Of a DNA stretch of 64,000 nucleotides, positions 1-11,715 are shown one piece after another. Every line of letters begins with the position of its first letter. Position 1 is the first letter of the stretch. Source of the stretch: Prunus persica (lineage: Eukaryota > Streptophyta > Magnoliopsida > Rosales > Rosaceae); assembly GCF_000346465.2 (NCBI RefSeq), contig NC_034009.1, forward strand, positions 7,201,776 to 7,265,775. The letters run 5' to 3'. The translations under genes and the position numbers were made by a program. Under the pieces are notes generated by a model. The model saw only the letters and a program-made list of their open reading frames with translations. It made no database searches and was not told the DNA's origin.

Positions 1-392
1 GAACGAACAACACACTGATAATTAGACCCCTTAGGATCAGCAGGAAAATTCTAGTAAAACTCCTTAACAACAGAAGCATTGAACTTACCAGACAGAGTGT
101 TGAGAGATTGGAGATGGTAGTGCTCAAAAATCTGAGTTGCAGAACCCTGGGCCGCCAAGGGGAGATCATCAAGTTGGTAAGTTCTCTCAGGCACAAATTT
201 CCTCTTAGAGACAACACCATCAAAGAACGAGGCCGCCTCAGGAGACACAAATGGGGAGGAGTCTCCAGCGGGAACAGAGGGAGAAGAACGAGTCCTAGAA
301 GCCCTAGGAATGGAGGGCATAAAATCCGCTCTGTCAGTGGACTTGGATTTGGAGCGACGCTAGTAAGTGAGGAAAGGCGCGGAGGACGACAT
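1..392 (-). pseudogene. env-like (additional) ORF of the SIRE-type element, partial
   Basis: The frame starts at an ATG at 392 (MSSSAPFLTY) and meets a TAG at 362-360. It resumes with a Ser/Arg/Pro-rich stretch and then RKFVPERTYQLDD and LNTLSGKFNASVVKEFY. A second TAG follows at 53-51, after which it continues as NFPADPKGSNY to the window edge. A Ser/Pro-rich head followed by an RxxxPER...VxEFY block is what I recall of the plant-transposon-type frame found downstream of pol in SIRE elements; function is unproven. Position (3' of pol, same strand) supports this. Two in-frame stops in 130 codons make it non-functional here. Confidence 0.6.
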
Positions 393-1747
393 GGTGTATA
401 GCGGGAAGAGAACGGAAGAGAAAAAAAATGCAGAGGGAAGAAGGGGCGAAAGGGACTAACACAGAGGGAGAAGGGGAAGCGAGGCTTGGGTCTGTGTCAG
501 AAGAGAACAGAGAGAGAACGGGAGAGAAAAAGAGGACGAACAAAGAGGAGGGAAACAGACCTAAAGAAGAAAAAGAAAAGAAAAACGAAAACGGACCCCA
601 AGAAAAAAAATTAAAAAAAAATAACCGCAGAAGGCGTATCGTTCAGTGAGGACTTAGTCAACCATAAGGAGCATGATGACTAGTCAACCCAGGCAATAAC
701 AAAACACAAGCAGAACTAGATGACTAGGCAACCAAAAGAATGACGACTAGGCAACTAAGGCAATACCATGACGAGCATCAAATATAACACAACCGGATGA
801 CTAGGCAACCACAAGCATAGATGACTAGTCAACTAAAGCAATATCAAGAGACGCATCAAAGATAGTATCGACCCTGTGGAAGACAAGATTGTGGGTTTGG
901 AAGAGAAAAAGAAAACAAACATGAACTAGCAAATATATCAAGTGATCAACGATGTATTAGCTACTATAGCCTAGTCCAAGTCTTCAAGCACAGGAAGGAA
1001 CAGAAAGAGAAGAAAACCAGATGTGCAAACAAAAACAAGTGCAACTAACTCTGACAGATAGAAAATGAATTAGATTTTATGCTCAGAGATAAGGCAAAAT
1101 GGACAGAGGAGGTTCAGAGCCAAAAGAGGAACACAAGAGATGAATACCCCTCCTGGAGAGACAAGTATGAAATAAACCTTCAAGACAAACTCAAGGAATA
1201 AACCCAACCTATTTGATTTTCATCACTCAATCTGGACATTTATTATTCTTGTTATTTGCACATCCCAGACTTAAGTGCTTAAGTGGACCAATTTTGCGGC
1301 TCTTGCTCTAGATTCTTCAATCATAACACCTTATACCTTCCTAGAGTCGTGACTACATTGGTCACACTTCCGTTTTGTTTTTTTTTTTTTTTGTTTTTGT
1401 TTTTTTTTGTTTGTTTGTAACAAATTGCCTAAGAGAGTGAGAAAAAAGAATAGGAGATTATAACAATGATTGTCCACAATGAATCACAACACTTGCCTCA
1501 ACAAGAAGACAAAAGAACACCAAAAGATTTCATCTAATGGCTCCAAACAAGAAAGGGGGAATTATGCACAAATCAGGCAAAGCATAAAATGATTCAGACT
1601 TCACACCATCAGAGATCAGAAGAAACAGATGTTTTTTGACATGTGCACACCAAGTAAACAAAAATTTATATTTGACTAGTCAACTAAAGCAAAGATGACT
1701 AGTCAACAGTTCTGCAATGTGCTGAAGATAAGGAACAGACAAGCTAA
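393..1747 (-). other. SIRE spacer between pol and the env-like frame, rich in TGACTAGTCA motifs
   Basis: This 1.35 kb has no long frame. It contains at least eight copies of GATGACTAGTCAACC or close variants (about 651, 673, 719, 741, 795, 819, 1673, 1691) and a long pyrimidine run (1374-1410). The purine-rich 390-620 part lies upstream of the env-like ATG on the minus strand. I see no LTR in this stretch. Confidence 0.6.
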
Positions 1748-4700
1748 TCAATCAATTGAGCAAAGACCAATGGACTGCCTAAGTGTGACATGTTTCTGAA
1801 AGTCCAAGGCCTTGGTGAGTATATCTGCTAGCTGTTTTTCAGAGGGAACAAATTCCAACGATAGAATTTTGGCTTCCACAAGATCTCTAATAAAATGATG
1901 CCTAATGTCTATATGCTTAGTCCGAGAGTGTTGAACAGGATTTTTAGAAATGTCTATGGCACTCATGTTGTCACAATAGATGAGAAAACATGATTGAGCA
2001 AGACCATAGTCTTCCAACATTTGTCTCATCCAAAGGAGTTGCGTGCAGCAACTCCCAGCTGCAACATACTCTGTTTCCGCAGTGGATAAGGAGACAGAAT
2101 TCTGTTTTTTGCTATGCCAAGAAACAAGGTTGTTGCCTACATAAAAGACCCCCCCGGAAGTGCTTTTCCTATCATCACTACAACCTGCCCAATCAGCATC
2201 ACTATACCCAACCAGACTGACACAAGTGTCATAGGTATACCACAATCCAAACTCAACAGTCCCACTCACATATTTTATGATTCTCTTAACAGCAAACAAG
2301 TGAGACTCCTTTGGGTCATTTTGAAACCGAGCACACACTCCAACACTATAAGAAATATCTGGTCTACTAGCAGTCAAGTAGAGAAGACTTCCTATCATAC
2401 TTCTATAGAGAGTTTGATCCACACTTTTGCCATGCAAGTCTCTATGAATTTTAGCACTAGTGCTCATTGGAGTTCTTGCAGATTTTGCATCCTCCAAACC
2501 AAACTTTTGCACAAGATTTTTTGCATATTTTGATTGAGAAACAAAGATCCCATCATGGCTTTGTTTGATTTGAAGACCTGAGAAATAGTTAAGCTCACCA
2601 ACAAGACTCATTTCAAATTCAATAGTCATGACATGAATAAACTCTTGAACATGCAAATTAGAGGTAGAACCAACCACAATATCATCAACATACACTTGAG
2701 CAATCAAGACATCATTTTTGAACCTTTTGACAAACAAAGTTTTGTCAACTGACCCTCTAACATAGTCATTTCTTAGAAGATGAGAGGATAACCTCTCATA
2801 CCATGCTCTAGGAGCTTGCTTCAAACCGTAGAGTACCTTTTTTAACCGAAACACATCATTTGGATGATGTGGATCCTCAAAACCCTTTGGTTGTTCAACA
2901 AAGACCTTTTTATTTAAAATACCATTCAAAAAGGCAGTTTTGACATCCATTTGATAAAGTTTGAATTTTAAGTGACAAGCAATTGCAAGAAGTAATCTAA
3001 CTGATTCAAGCCTTGCAACAGGGGCAAATGTTTCATCAAAGTCAATGCCTTCCATTTGAGTGTAACCTTGAGCAACTAATCTAGCTTTGTTTCTAACAAC
3101 ATTACCTTGCTCATCAGTTTTGTTCTTGAAAATCCACTTAGTACCTATGACATTTGTATTAGTAGGTCTGGGAACAAGGTACCAAACATCATTTCTAACA
3201 AACTGATTCAGCTCCTCTTGCATTGCAAGAAACCATTCACCATGGTTCAACGCCTCTTTCACATTCTTAGGTTCTTCTTTTGAGACATAACACACATGAC
3301 TAATCTCTTGTGCTAATTGTTTCCTAGTTCTCACCCCCTGATTAAGAAGACCAATAATGACACTATCAGTTTGAGTGAGAGGGCTATGATCAGCATGGGA
3401 GCTGTCAACTTGGACAGATGAGATGGAACTAGAGGTTGAAGGAGTTGACAGGTCAACTGGGACAGAATTTCCGAAAGATGACAGGTCAACTACAAGATCC
3501 AGACCTGGAGATTCTTGCACGAGAGAAGGAGAAAAAAGGCCATCCTCATCTAATGCCATCTCAGTAAAGGCAGCAAAATCATCAATTTTGACATTTATGG
3601 ACTCAATGATGGTTCTGGTCCTACAGTTGTACACTCTATAGGCTCGGCTTGAAGTAGAATACCCAAGAAAAATTCCCTTATCACACTTAGAATCAAACTT
3701 AGCAAGATGCTCCCTATCTTTCAAAATATAGCATGTGCTACCAAAGACTCTAAAATATGACACATTCGGCTTCTTGCCTTTCCAAATCTCATAGGGAGTT
3801 TGCTTGGTACCAGACCTCAAAAATACCCTGTTTGAGATATAACAAGCTGTACTTACAGCTTCAGCCCAAAAATGTTTAGCAAGATTTTTGCTATTGAGCA
3901 TCACCCGAGCCATCTCAACAAGAACTCTATTCTTTCTCTCCACAACACCATTTTGTTGAGGTGTAATAGGAGCGAAGAACTCATGCTTAATTCCCATCTC
4001 TTCACAAAATTTCAGAAACTGAGAATTCTCAAACTCAGAACCATGATCTGTTCTAATTCTAACAAGAGGCAGATGACTAGTCATCTTCTCTTTTTGCAAA
4101 AGATGACAAACAGACTTAAACCTTAGAAAAGTTTTAGATTTTTCACGTAAGAATGAGACCCAAGTGAATCTAGAGAAATCATCAACCATGACAAGAATAT
4201 ATTTCTTTCCACCAAGGGACAAGGTTTGGATAGGACCAACAAGGTCCATGTGAACAAGTTCAAGGCTGACTTGTGTTTGAATATGTTTGACCTTCTTGTG
4301 TGACACTCTAACTTGTTTCCCCAATTGACATCCTTCACAAACATGTTGATCAAATTTGTCAAGCTTTGGTAAACCACTCACTAACTCTTTCTTTGACAAT
4401 TTATGCAAGTCTCTAAAGTTCACATGTCCAAGCCTTTGATGCCACAAGACACTTGTTTCATTCACAACCTTATTGCAAACTATTTCTTTTGCATCATTGA
4501 CACCATCAATGCAATAGCAATTGTCCCTAGACCTAGCCACGCTCACAATCTCATTACCACCTTTTCCAATGATTTTGCACCCATGCTTGGAGAATCTAAC
4601 TTCTATTACTCCATCATCACACAGCTGACTCACACTAATGAGATTGGATGTAAGACCCTCAACACATCTAACATTCTTAAGCTCGGGTAATCCAGGGATA

Positions 4701-6181
4701 CAAACAGTACCTTTCCCAACAACTTGAGACTTATGACCTCCCCCAAAAGTTACAGTGCCTCCATCAAAAGGACTGAGAGATGAGAAGACACTTTTATCAT
4801 CAGACATATGTTTGGAGCAGCCACTATCAAAGTACCAAGAGTTGGTGTTTGATGCAGCAAAAGCATTTAGCACAACAAGACATTTGGTATGACCTTTTTC
4901 AACCCAAGTAGACTTAGGCACAATAGGTGAACACATTTTAAGGGAGACAAGTTTGGCAATCTTAGTTACTTCTTTTAGCAAATGATCAACCTGATCTTGC
5001 AAAGATCTGGGATTCTTTTTAGATTTTGAAGACAATTTTCTAGTCTTATCCTTTTTGTACATATGACAGACTGGTCGAATATGACCAGTCAACCCACACC
5101 TGTGACAAGTTGGAACAAACTTAGGTTTCTTGACAATCGGCTGAGCATTAAGCGAATCCATAGTTGGAGTTTTTGACTTGACAAACCTAGTGGTAGAGCT
5201 AGACGAACTAGAATCAAAATGATTAAATCCAAGACCACCTTTGTCCCCATGAGGTTTTCCCATAGTCAACATTTTGTCAATTTTTGAGGCACCAATGGTC
5301 ATAGATATAACCTTGCTTTTTGCTTCATTCAATTCACCTAGGAGCAGTTTGTTTGAGTTCTGGAAACCAATGTTACTCTCCTTGAGCACATTAACTTGAT
5401 TTTCCAGATTACTCCTAATTGACACAAGTGCAACAAAATCTTTTTCTAGAGACACAGATTTGTCACTCAACTCCTTTTTGGTCTCTTTTAAGATGAGGAT
5501 TTCATGTTGAAGTTCATGGTTGTTGGCCTCAAGTTTGAGGCACTCTTCTTTCAAAGACAATGTCTCTTTGAACAAACAATCATATTTTCTTCCTAATGAC
5601 TCATATGACAGGTCATCTGACTCATAATCAGATTCATCAGACACTGGCTGCACAGAGGCAACAAAAGCAACATGTTGATCATCATTATCAGAGGAAGATG
5701 AATCCTCTTGAGAAACTTCACTTTCACTCTCACTCCAGCTAACTTTCATGGCCTTGTCCTTTCCTTTGGAGTATTTTTTCTGATTGTTTGCGCAGTCGGC
5801 AGCACAGTGCCTAATGCCTCCACATGTGAAGCACTTGACAGATTTTCTAAAATCTTTAATGAGAGGTTTGACATCCTTGTTCCTCTCATTAGACCGATCA
5901 GTTGATGGTCTAAATTGTCTCTCACTACCAGAGCTGCCCTCTCTAGCAAACTTTCCTTTATCCCTAAGAATTCTCCTAAATTTTTTGACAAACAAGGCCA
6001 TCTCATCCTCAAAACCTGAGGATTTTTCACTACCTTTCAGAGAGCAATCATTCACTCCTTGAAGTGCAACATTTTTTGATTTTTTAATGTCATGCTCTTC
6101 CATATTCAACTCCATCTCATAGGTTTTTAATTTTCCTACGAGCTTGCCAAGCTTAATTTCATTTAAGTTTTGGACCTCCAT
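1748..6181 (-). CDS. Copia gag-pol polyprotein (zinc knuckles, protease, integrase, RT, RNase H)
   Basis: This is an uninterrupted 1477-codon frame. In order it holds two CCHC zinc knuckles (residues about 117-130, CFTCGG; and a second, CHRCGLTGH), an aspartic protease with DSGCSKHM (about 450), a pre-integrase zinc domain (LWHQRLGHV...CEGCQLGK), an integrase core with the D, D and E residues in [16 protein letters not shown] and VVERKNR, reverse transcriptase with [11 protein letters not shown] and YVDD, and RNase H with [18 protein letters not shown] and YCDNMSA. These parts would cut the polyprotein, copy the RNA and insert the cDNA. The whole catalytic set looks intact, which is unusual in this window, where most elements are relics. 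The first ATG (6181) is internal to the natural polyprotein. The true start is in gag at 6742, beyond the stop at 6262. Confidence 0.92.
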   Translation of the reverse strand: MEVQNLNEIKLGKLVGKLKTYEMELNMEEHDIKKSKNVALQGVNDCSLKGSEKSSGFEDEMALFVKKFRRILRDKGKFAREGSSGSERQFRPSTDRSNERNKDVKPLIKDFRKSVKCFTCGGIRHCAADCANNQKKYSKGKDKAMKVSWSESESEVSQEDSSSSDNDDQHVAFVASVQPVSDESDYESDDLSYESLGRKYDCLFKETLSLKEECLKLEANNHELQHEILILKETKKELSDKSVSLEKDFVALVSIRSNLENQVNVLKESNIGFQNSNKLLLGELNEAKSKVISMTIGASKIDKMLTMGKPHGDKGGLGFNHFDSSSSSSTTRFVKSKTPTMDSLNAQPIVKKPKFVPTCHRCGLTGHIRPVCHMYKKDKTRKLSSKSKKNPRSLQDQVDHLLKEVTKIAKLVSLKMCSPIVPKSTWVEKGHTKCLVVLNAFAASNTNSWYFDSGCSKHMSDDKSVFSSLSPFDGGTVTFGGGHKSQVVGKGTVCIPGLPELKNVRCVEGLTSNLISVSQLCDDGVIEVRFSKHGCKIIGKGGNEIVSVARSRDNCYCIDGVNDAKEIVCNKVVNETSVLWHQRLGHVNFRDLHKLSKKELVSGLPKLDKFDQHVCEGCQLGKQVRVSHKKVKHIQTQVSLELVHMDLVGPIQTLSLGGKKYILVMVDDFSRFTWVSFLREKSKTFLRFKSVCHLLQKEKMTSHLPLVRIRTDHGSEFENSQFLKFCEEMGIKHEFFAPITPQQNGVVERKNRVLVEMARVMLNSKNLAKHFWAEAVSTACYISNRVFLRSGTKQTPYEIWKGKKPNVSYFRVFGSTCYILKDREHLAKFDSKCDKGIFLGYSTSSRAYRVYNCRTRTIIESINVKIDDFAAFTEMALDEDGLFSPSLVQESPGLDLVVDLSSFGNSVPVDLSTPSTSSSISSVQVDSSHADHSPLTQTDSVIIGLLNQGVRTRKQLAQEISHVCYVSKEEPKNVKEALNHGEWFLAMQEELNQFVRNDVWYLVPRPTNTNVIGTKWIFKNKTDEQGNVVRNKARLVAQGYTQMEGIDFDETFAPVARLESVRLLLAIACHLKFKLYQMDVKTAFLNGILNKKVFVEQPKGFEDPHHPNDVFRLKKVLYGLKQAPRAWYERLSSHLLRNDYVRGSVDKTLFVKRFKNDVLIAQVYVDDIVVGSTSNLHVQEFIHVMTIEFEMSLVGELNYFSGLQIKQSHDGIFVSQSKYAKNLVQKFGLEDAKSARTPMSTSAKIHRDLHGKSVDQTLYRSMIGSLLYLTASRPDISYSVGVCARFQNDPKESHLFAVKRIIKYVSGTVEFGLWYTYDTCVSLVGYSDADWAGCSDDRKSTSGGVFYVGNNLVSWHSKKQNSVSLSTAETEYVAAGSCCTQLLWMRQMLEDYGLAQSCFLIYCDNMSAIDISKNPVQHSRTKHIDIRHHFIRDLVEAKILSLEFVPSEKQLADILTKALDFQKHVTLRQSIGLCSID

Positions 6182-6259
6182 GATTGCGGTTTTCTTTGCT
6201 CTAAACCTAGATGGTAGGACATGAAGGATTTTCTGAACAACAAGAAGCTCATCAATAGG

Positions 6260-6742
6260 TTAACCGAGACTCATGGCTTCATTAGTGATCATCTCAACTC
6301 TCCCATAGAACTCAGAAATAGACTCAGTTTCAGACATCCTAAGTTCTTCAAATTGTGCAAGCACCATCTGAAGTTTTAGAGTTCTAACTTGGTCATCCCC
6401 TTCATGAACCACCCTTAGTTTATCCCAAGCCTGTTTTGCATTTGGGATGTGTTGTATATGTGAAAACTGTGTGCTAGACAAGGCAGTGACTAAGGCATTT
6501 CTGGCCTTCTTGTTTGAATATGCAGCAAACATCTCAGTTTCAGTCCACTCCGACCTAGGCTTGGGCACAACATTACTCTCAACAGTCTTGACAGGAGCAA
6601 CCCACTCTTTTGTGAGATACTCACTTGCGTACTCATCAAGAGCATCAAGAAATATCTCAAATTTTTCTCTCCAAGCAGCGTAGTTATTTCCATCAAAATA
6701 GGGAGGGGAGTTGCAAGATCCAGCAACTCGATCCCGTTCCAT
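6260..6742 (-). pseudogene. gag N-terminal part of the SIRE-type polyprotein, ended by one stop codon
   Basis: The ATG at 6742 (residues MERDRVAG) sits about 65 bp inside the primer binding site. The product has the copia gag/UBN2-like core (YFDGNNYAAWREKFEIFLDA, then KQAWDKL and ESISEFYGRV). It is the capsid-forming part of the retrotransposon particle. The frame stops at a TAA (6262-6260) directly after NEAMSLG, where related elements read straight on. The same frame then continues open through the stretch before the next ATG at 6181, so one nonsense change separates gag from the rest. The spacing shows no frameshift. An in-frame stop with readthrough is possible, but copia polyproteins are normally one frame, so I read it as a mutation. 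Confidence 0.82.
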
Positions 6743-6818
6743 AGTGAGCACACCTAAACACCAAAACAAATCCTAGGATCTCTCTATTTGTATTAAGAGC
6801 TGACGCTCTGATACGAAT

Positions 6819-7861
6819 TGTAATCGGTACTTAGGTGACGATGGGTAAACTTAAAAAAAATATTCAGCCAAAGGATGCAGCAAACTTCACACACACACAG
6901 AACATATCATGATGTACCTGCAGGCCTAGAGAATTACTAGTGACAACCTAGGCACTCAGAAGGACCCATCAATCTAGGCATCCCCTGTGCTAGCAACAAC
7001 TATGGTGAAAGTGTGTGAAGACAGCATAATCAAACAAACACCAAACAGCAGATAATGATGATTAGTCAACCACAATTCATACGATGACTAGTCAACCACC
7101 AAGAACACAAACCCAGAAAATTACAAGAATGCAATCAGAAATTGTTCACCCAGAAACCCACCATTGGGAAAAACTGGGGGTCATCAACCGACCAGGCAAT
7201 CCACTAAGTAGAAAAAGATTCTTACAAAGGAATACAAGCAAGCTCAAGCAAAACCTAGATCTATTTAGGAAGATGAGCAATACCTCCTTTGTGCAATCTT
7301 CTTCTCCAACTTAGTACAGCTTGAAACCCAGTTCTTCATGGCAATGGCAGCTTCTTCTTCAGCTCATTCATCCCATGGCACCAGCTTGCAAGCTCAACTC
7401 AAACAGAAACCAAAATTTGGATTCAAAGGAGAATAATCAATTTCTTCAAGAAACCATACTCTTGAAGAAATCAATAGTGAATCTGATCTAGATATAAATG
7501 AGAGAATGATTTATTAAGCTAGATGCAGATCATATTTCAAATGCAGTTTTTTAAATCAATATAGAAAAACTCATAGATGAAAAACTTGTTCTTTCTAGAG
7601 GAAGAAAAACGGAAAAATGGAGAACACTCTTTCCTACAATTCTTCACCTGAAAGACGGCTGCCCAAAAAGGGAATAGCAAGACCTATACAGCCCAAAATA
7701 TTCCCTTAGGTCAGAGACCCATCTGGCAGCAGAGAGAGAAAAGAATAGGACAAAAAGGTTTGTTATCCAGCTGGAGAGCAAGGATGACTAGTCATCCAAG
7801 AAACAGATGACTAGTCATCATTTTATGAAAAACAGTGTAATGCAGTGTTATGCAATGCACA
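6819..7861 (-). repeat. 5' LTR of the SIRE-type element
   Basis: On the plus strand the block opens with TGTAATCGG just beyond the primer binding site and closes with ATGCAATGCACA, giving TG...CA ends over 1043 bp. The inner edge is well fixed by the primer site. The outer edge at 7861 is inferred from the CA end and a typical SIRE LTR length, because the partner LTR lies outside the window. The outer (U3) side holds two TGACTAGTCATC palindromes (7784-7815) and the inner side two GATTAGTCAACC/GACTAGTCAACC copies (about 7053-7100). A poly-AC run lies near 6890. Confidence 0.7.
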
Positions 7862-9047
7862 ATGTTTACCTTTGTCAAGTTGCATGATCCTCCATATGAT
7901 TGTTGTTAGTTAAGAACACCTAGAGAAGCTATTCTCAATCTAAATTTGAGCTTGATAACAATAGAAATCCTATTACAAAGTTGACAAGGGAAGCCAAAAG
8001 AAAAATACAAAATGCATACATTAACAATATGTGATTTTTATTTAATTGCTTATGATGAGTGCATGCCTACTTGAATTGTTAATCATTGTTTTAAACTATC
8101 TAATTGTCTTAATGCCTGATCACCATTAGGATCTTTAGAAAAGTAATTGGATGCAATTTTGATCGGAAGGTTCCCTGAAATTGATGCTAGCTTCTTGTGA
8201 TTAATAATTGTAATTTCACTTAAGATGAATACCACGTCTTAAGGGTTGCATGGTTTTTCAAAGGGTTTTCACAAAACTTAATGAGTCTTTCATGTTCAGA
8301 TTTGATCCGAACATCCGGACGGGTTGCATGTTGGATATACGTTCTGTGTTGGAGGTTTCAAGTAGAATATACATTAGGAAAACCTAACCTTCAAAGTGGC
8401 ATGTGCAAATCATAAATAATTGGTAAAAGTTCATAGGATTGCTAGGTGATGGTGAAACCCTAGTGCTTTTATAAATTGATATTCAAAACTCTTTCCTTCA
8501 ATCGTATTTGTTTTTATTTAATATTTATTTTTAGAATCAACCAAATTCATAATCATCTTTCTTGACCTTTTATTTTAAGTAGTTATTTGGAATTTATTTT
8601 TACTTAAATTGCTAATTAGTCCTTGAGGAAAACGACCTTGCATGAGCATCCATACTACAATAGCCTTGTATTATTGTAAGTATTTTATGTGATTTTAACC
8701 CTGTTTGCACAGGTACTAAAAATCCTATCAGTGGGCAATAATATGATCAATAAATATGGTACAAATAGCATTATTGTTAAATTAATAGGGAGGTGGTTGG
8801 AATATAAATTTAGTATCTCTTTCAAAAGAAGATAAATGCCACTAAAGTAAGAGCTAGAAGTGAGCTTTAGTTACCAGCTAACATTCACAGTTTTTTACTA
8901 GACAACACAAGGAGTACTAAACAAAGCTATGTAAAGTACGTAGAAATTGGACAAAACTAAAACAACAATAAAAGTAAAGCAAATCCAAGTATAAGTAAAA
9001 TTTAAGTCGGATATGTACCTGACCGAAGAAAGCACAAAAGAAACTGT
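7862..9047. other. Intergenic, no gene recognised
   Basis: AT-rich sequence with no frame above about 60 codons that I trust. The 8590-8740 part (GAGGAAAACGACC, then GTTTGCACAGGTACTAAAAA) has the feel of a decayed LTR-retrotransposon leader, but I could not find LTR ends or coding motifs, so it is left unassigned. Confidence 0.4.
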
Positions 9048-11234
9048 GAGCTTTTAGAACAAATCTTTCATTGCCAAGGCAAATGATATGTATATGCTGA
9101 AATGAAGCTTTTTATTTATAAGCCCTCATTTGCCTTTGGTGGCCGGGAGTCTTGTCGATTTCCACCACTTGCTTCTTTAATAAATATATCGAAACTTCCT
9201 GGCCCATGTCTAAATTATAGCTCATCTATCAAACTGAATAATTGATGATGTGATGGGAATAATTGATGATGGGAATAAGACTGGAACAAGAAATATTGTC
9301 AACAAACTTTCTGATCCATTACGCATTTGATCCACCCAAAGTAAATTACTCACGCTATTGTAAATAAACTGTTACTTGTGGTAATGTATGACAAATTGAA
9401 TTTGATGATAAGCTTGTTTGACTTTTATCTTTTAAGTTGTGACATGAAAATAGCTATGGTTAGGAAATATATGTTGATCAATATAGTTAAATAAACTACG
9501 CGCATCTTGGGACCCCATCAATTGGGAGAAATTTTGACTTGACTGAAATTTTAGTTAAATGTGGAAATATTTGCTTGGTTTGTCTATATCTCAAATTGCA
9601 GTAAAAAACTTTAGAATCATGACTTCTGTATAAAAATAAAAACTACAAAAAGGGAGCTGATTTTCCCATTTCATTTTTGTTCACTTTACCCTCTCTTTTA
9701 ATTTTTAAATATTTTTTAATCAATTTTATTCCTTTTTATTCTTTCTCTTTCATATTTTACCCTTACTTTGAATTAGGATTTTGATAATTGAAATTAAGAA
9801 AAGTTAACATAATAAAAATAAATAAAAAAGAAGTCTCAGTGTCTTCTTCATCGTGTCCTTCCCACTTCTCCTACCCAAAACTACTCTCAGAGAAAGTCAT
9901 GAAATAGAACGATACTTCTCCTACCAAAAGCAAATACTCTTTAATTATTGGCGAAAGATTTAGGGATATGAGGGCCTTTGGCAAATACTCTTTAACTATC
10001 TCTCTTCCCGAAGAGAAAACTCAATCCTTTCAATTATTTATGCATCTCCCTGAGACTATTTTACTGACTTTGACATCACAGGGTCTTTGGTCAACACCCC
10101 CCGGATATGTTCCATTCAGGGACAGACCTTTAGTTTGGCAAACCTGGGCTATAACCTAGGTAGCTTCTTTTTTCCAGCCTAACCTTATCTAGGTGAGGTG
10201 TGGGGGAACTCACACACAGCACGGCAAAAGAAAAAAAAAAGAGAAAAAATAAAATAACTTACACACAGCACGTAGAAAAATAAAAGAAAAAAGAAGAAGC
10301 ACTACCCTACCCTTGCATGTAGAGGAATAAATAAAAAAGAACGCTCTTGTTGCTGCTGCACTTACCTTCAAGACTTAATTCAAGTGAACCAAGTTTCTAT
10401 GTTCATGTAAGCTTCTCTCAATTTCTTGATGCGTTAATTTGGGGATTTTTTGGAGTTTATAAAGTATCAATTAGGATTTGCAATTGACACTTATGAATTA
10501 TTAATTAGGATTTGCAATTGGGGCATCAGTTTCAATTTATGAGTTATGAATAGGATTTGTAATTGATTTTATTGTTCTTGCTGTATTTTTTTTTTTTTTT
10601 GGTTACCAATGAAATCACATGGTATTGTTGAGTTTTCTATCTACTTAATACCTAAATTTAGCTCAATCTATTTTAAAATCCTGAATCTGTCCCTGATTCT
10701 ATTAACCGTATCTATTTTGCATATCATTTTATGGGTGTTGACAACAGGAGAATTGCTTCACTAAGTCCCTTGCCTGCATTTTTCGGGTGTGGATTAGAGT
10801 AGCCTAATGGTTGTAATGTTTTTGGGCAGTATATATGCATGTATTTTATTCATTTTCCCATGTGCTTGTGCTGCTTGGCAACCATAGAGATGCATGAACA
10901 TGTGGGGTTGTTGATCCCAATAGTAGAACTGCAGTGTTATTTGAAATATGCAAATTTGATGCATTGGGTTTTATGCTTAGGAGTACGATTATTCTCTATA
11001 ATGAATTGACGAAAAATCCCTGAAATTTAATAGAAATTTTAACGGAGTTAGACGTAAGTGATAAATTGCAACACTTTACATAATATAAGTGATTAAAAAT
11101 AAAAATTAAAAATTCAGGTAATATTTATGTAAATTTTTCAAAATATAAATACAAATCCACCTTAGAGTTACAAATTATTATATAATGGGCCCTTTATAAA
11201 GTTTACCAGTATTTTTTTTGGCATGGCACTCAAT
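9048..11234. repeat. Copy 1 of a duplicated ~2 kb segment flanking the lyase-like gene
   Basis: Long collinear blocks match copy 2 (17103-21336): 9048-9230 with 17110-17275, 9590-10113 with 17345-17998, and 10700-11234 with 18003-18206 plus 20992-21336. Shared landmarks include TTCATTGCCAAGGCAAATGA, GGGAGCTGATTTT and GGGCCCTTTATAAAG. Both copies run in the same direction. The unrelated piece at 9231-9590 and an insertion at 10117-10695 are specific to this copy. No coding sequence is recognised in either copy. The last shared bases are GGCATGGCACTCAATG, after which copy 2 passes into a LINE fragment. Confidence 0.85.
10117..10695. mobile_element. Small DNA-element-like insertion with CAGGGACAG inverted ends
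   Basis: The insert begins CAGGGACAG and ends CTGTCCCTG, flanked on both sides by ATT. It is absent from the paralogous copy, where TGTATT runs straight into CCGTTGACCGTATC near 17999. This gives a 579 bp element with 9-bp terminal inverted repeats and a probable 3-bp target duplication. It has no coding capacity. It carries the repeated phrase TTAGGATTTGCAATTG. The superfamily is uncertain; a 3-bp duplication and CA/TG ends fit a CACTA-like derivative. Confidence 0.6.
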
Positions 11235-11454
11235 GGAGGTTCTTTATAAATAAAAAATAATAATAAAAAATAAATAAATACTTTTTTTTCTTTTTTCTTC
11301 TTCCATTGAATTACGAAAACTGCAGCTTCATAATTTTGGTCAACGGATCAGGCCCACCTTGCATATCTAAACGACCTCTGCCAAACTTTATCTGTAGCTT
11401 GTATGTGTATTCCAGTAATTAATTCGATAACTCAAATGATACAATACAAGTAAA

Positions 11455-11712
11455 TATATTCAGTAAGAAAACACTACACAATTGCTTGTATCTGTAGCTT
11501 GTATCTGTACAAGTATAATGGTGAAATTATTGTATGGTACAAATCATCACCTTATTCAGTAAGAAAACACTACACAACTGGTTTTATTAATTATTGTATG
11601 GTATAAATCATCACCTTATTCAGTAAGAAAACACTACACAACTGGTTTTATTAATCTTCCACCTTATTCAGTAGGGCATGGTGAATAACATGCCTTGTTC
11701 AGTAGGGCATGG
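11455..11712. repeat. Short tandem repeats next to the lyase-like stop codon
   Basis: ATTCAGTAAGAAAACACTAC recurs at 11458, 11554 and 11618; the last two copies form a 64-bp tandem unit with TATTGTATGGTA. It is followed by two CAGTAGGGCATGGTG copies ending a few bases from the TAA at 11716. These lie in what should be the 3' UTR or downstream flank of the minus-strand gene. Confidence 0.7.
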
Positions 11713-11715
11713 TGC

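Larger units (their letters stand above)
1..7861 (-). mobile_element. SIRE-type Ty1/copia LTR retrotransposon, truncated by the left window edge
   Basis: Read on the minus strand the order is 5' LTR (7861 to 6819), a tRNA-iMet-like primer binding site (about 6817-6806, GTATCAGAGC core), gag, protease, integrase, reverse transcriptase, RNase H, a 1.35 kb spacer, then an env-like frame running off the left edge. Integrase before reverse transcriptase marks Ty1/copia. The ~1 kb LTR and an extra frame after pol are typical of the SIRE lineage. No 3' LTR is present, so the insertion ends outside and its target duplication cannot be checked. The pol frame is open for 1477 codons with all catalytic motifs, which suggests a fairly young insertion. 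The visible lesions are one stop between gag and pol and two stops in the env-like frame. The spacer at 650-1720 and the LTR carry many TGACTAGTCA-type motifs. Confidence 0.88.

Noticed and set aside
1374..1420. Polypurine tract and 3' LTR start of the SIRE element
   Set aside because: The pyrimidine run has no following sequence matching the 5' LTR, and an env-like frame continues to its left, so the 3' LTR must be outside the window.
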